The notes below the pieces were generated by a model, which saw only the letters and a program-made list of their open reading frames with translations, was not told the origin of the DNA and searched no databases. Of a DNA stretch of 7,672 bases, positions 7,241-7,672 are shown piece by piece. The DNA is from Bin55 sp964511425. Its GTDB lineage: Bacteria; Pseudomonadota; Gammaproteobacteria; Pseudomonadales; Azotimanducaceae. The position numbers were made by a program, and so were the translations under genes. Each line of letters starts with the position of its first letter. The stretch's first letter is position 1. The stretch covers positions 1-7,672 of the forward strand of contig CAZEFI010000068.1 of NCBI GenBank assembly GCA_964511425.1, given 5' to 3'.

Positions 7241-7323
7241 AAGTCTATTGTTTATGGATCAGTGGTCCGTAGCGGAAATTCAAGCTCGCTAGTTCGGTTG
7301 AACGAGTGTTAAATTCGCACCTT

Positions 7324-7538
7324 TCAAAAACCGATAGAGGACGGAAGCTGGGTAAATCTCGTGAACATCACTGCTTCGTCGGTCGAGCACTGCCTAGCAC
7401 AGAATCTCTCATTAGTTTCGTGCTCGATATCCTCAAACAATTCGCACATCTCTCTAAGTTTTTTGTCATGAACCCCCCTCCCTTTTCTAAGCAATCGAGT
7501 CTTAGCTCATCCTGTACCCGTTCAAAACTACGATTTCC
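7324..7538 (-). pseudogene. Possible decayed or frameshifted small reading frame with a G-run
   Basis: On the minus strand, one frame from 7538 reads FERVQDELRLDCLEKGGG and reaches a G-rich run (complement of CCCCCCTCCC, 7473-7482). A second frame continues from the run as VHDKKLREMCELFEDIEHET and further, ending with TGA at 7326-7324. Both pieces are charged and look more like protein than the alternatives, so a single old gene broken by a slip in the G-run is conceivable. The unshifted frame stops at TGA 7370-7368, giving 33 residues from ATG 7469-7467 behind a GGAGG-like site. There is no recognised family, no start for the upstream part and no domain. It may be noise. Confidence 0.2.
7383..7427. 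repeat. 8-bp inverted repeat TCGAGCAC / GTGCTCGA
   Basis: Perfect arms at 7383-7390 and 7420-7427 are separated by 29 bases. An RNA from either strand could fold into a hairpin with a large loop. No T-run follows, so it does not look like a terminator, and its role is unknown. Confidence 0.4.
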
Positions 7539-7567
7539 TCAGTGAGAACCTTCTTTCGATTTCTATT

Positions 7568-7607
7568 TTTGATAGCCAACTCTGTTAAACTATAAACTAC
7601 TATCAAA
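7568..7607. repeat. Inverted repeat TTTGATAG / CTATCAAA embracing the promoter
   Basis: Perfect 8-bp arms at 7568-7575 and 7600-7607 are 24 bases apart. The left arm covers the -35 TTGATA; the right arm sits over the expected transcription start. A dimeric repressor binding here would block the promoter, so an operator is a reasonable inference, though no regulator gene is visible. Confidence 0.4.
7569..7596 (+). promoter_or_regulatory. Rightward sigma70-like promoter for a gene beyond the window
   Basis: TTGATA (7569-7574, 5 of 6 consensus matches) and TATAAA (7591-7596, 5 of 6) are separated by 16 bases. Transcription would start near 7603 and run off the right edge. No start codon with a ribosome site follows before 7672, so the leader would be at least 70 bases. 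Of the plus-strand promoter candidates noted, it is the closest to consensus. Confidence 0.5.
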
Positions 7608-7622
7608 CGAGATGTTCGATGG

Positions 7623-7652
7623 TGGTTCAGTTTTTAAACGGATACTGAACCA
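7623..7652. repeat. 9-bp inverted repeat TGGTTCAGT / ACTGAACCA
   Basis: Perfect arms at 7623-7631 and 7644-7652 enclose a 12-base loop. It lies about 20 bases after the predicted start of the rightward transcript, so it could form a stem-loop in that leader or serve as an operator. There is no T-run after it on the plus strand, which argues against simple termination. Confidence 0.45.
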
Positions 7653-7672
7653 AAACCCCTATTCAACACATA

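Larger units (their letters stand above)
7167..7672. other. Intergenic region without a confident gene
   Basis: About 500 bases hold no gene I can support. The contents are several inverted repeats (7229-7240, 7383-7427, 7568-7607, 7623-7652), a possible decayed minus-strand frame (7324-7538), and a rightward promoter candidate near the edge. A plus-strand frame at 7306-7545 has a GTG start, no ribosome site and a Ser-rich low-complexity product, and is not considered a gene. The region appears to separate the divergent minus-strand gene from a gene starting right of the window. Confidence 0.55.

Noticed and set aside
7306..7545. Plus-strand 79-codon frame with GTG start
   Set aside because: There is no ribosome site before the GTG and the product is Ser-rich with no domain. 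It is better explained as chance or as the complement of an old minus-strand frame.
1..7672. tRNA, rRNA, CRISPR array, insertion sequence or riboswitch
   Set aside because: Reading both strands gave no cloverleaf, no regularly spaced repeats, no transposase-like frame and no recognised aptamer core. A covariance-model scan was not possible.

Overview
The window reads as chromosome of a Gram-negative bacterium, most likely a gammaproteobacterium or a close pseudomonadotal relative. This rests on the protein families, on clear Shine-Dalgarno sites (GGAGG, GGAG) and on sigma70-like promoters; it is an inference, and no species can be named. There is no rRNA, tRNA, CRISPR array, transposase or phage gene.

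Layout. Positions 2-202 are the last 66 codons of an alpha-2-macroglobulin (A2M) family gene running in from the left. After an 82-base gap comes a complete 1996-residue A2M paralogue on the same strand (285-6275). It has a signal peptide, N-terminal Ig-like domains, macroglobulin (MG) domains, a bait-region candidate, an intact thioester motif (Cys-Trp-Glu-Gln, residues 1467-1470) and the family's usual C-terminal domain. The two genes form a tandem pair: their last 38 comparable residues are identical, while 14 codons there differ synonymously. A 130-base convergent gap follows. Then a minus-strand gene (6406-7104) encodes a small exported protein whose C-terminal half loosely resembles the TagO/VasI family. 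It has its own consensus-like promoter. The last 570 bases hold no confident gene. They contain several inverted repeats, a possible decayed minus-strand reading frame with a G-run, and a rightward promoter candidate (TTGATA-16-TATAAA) inside an inverted repeat, which probably serves a gene beyond the edge.

How the parts may work together. Bacterial A2Ms with an intact thioester act as periplasmic or surface traps: cleavage of the bait region triggers covalent capture of the attacking protease. Two adjacent copies with a conserved C-terminal face suggest a set of traps that may differ in bait specificity. The convergent exported protein shares the compartment, but nothing in the sequence links its function to the A2Ms. 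The most notable points are the tandem pair, the cysteine pattern (seven close pairs plus one lone thioester cysteine), and a TonB-receptor-like EEIxxTGT segment in the predicted bait region.
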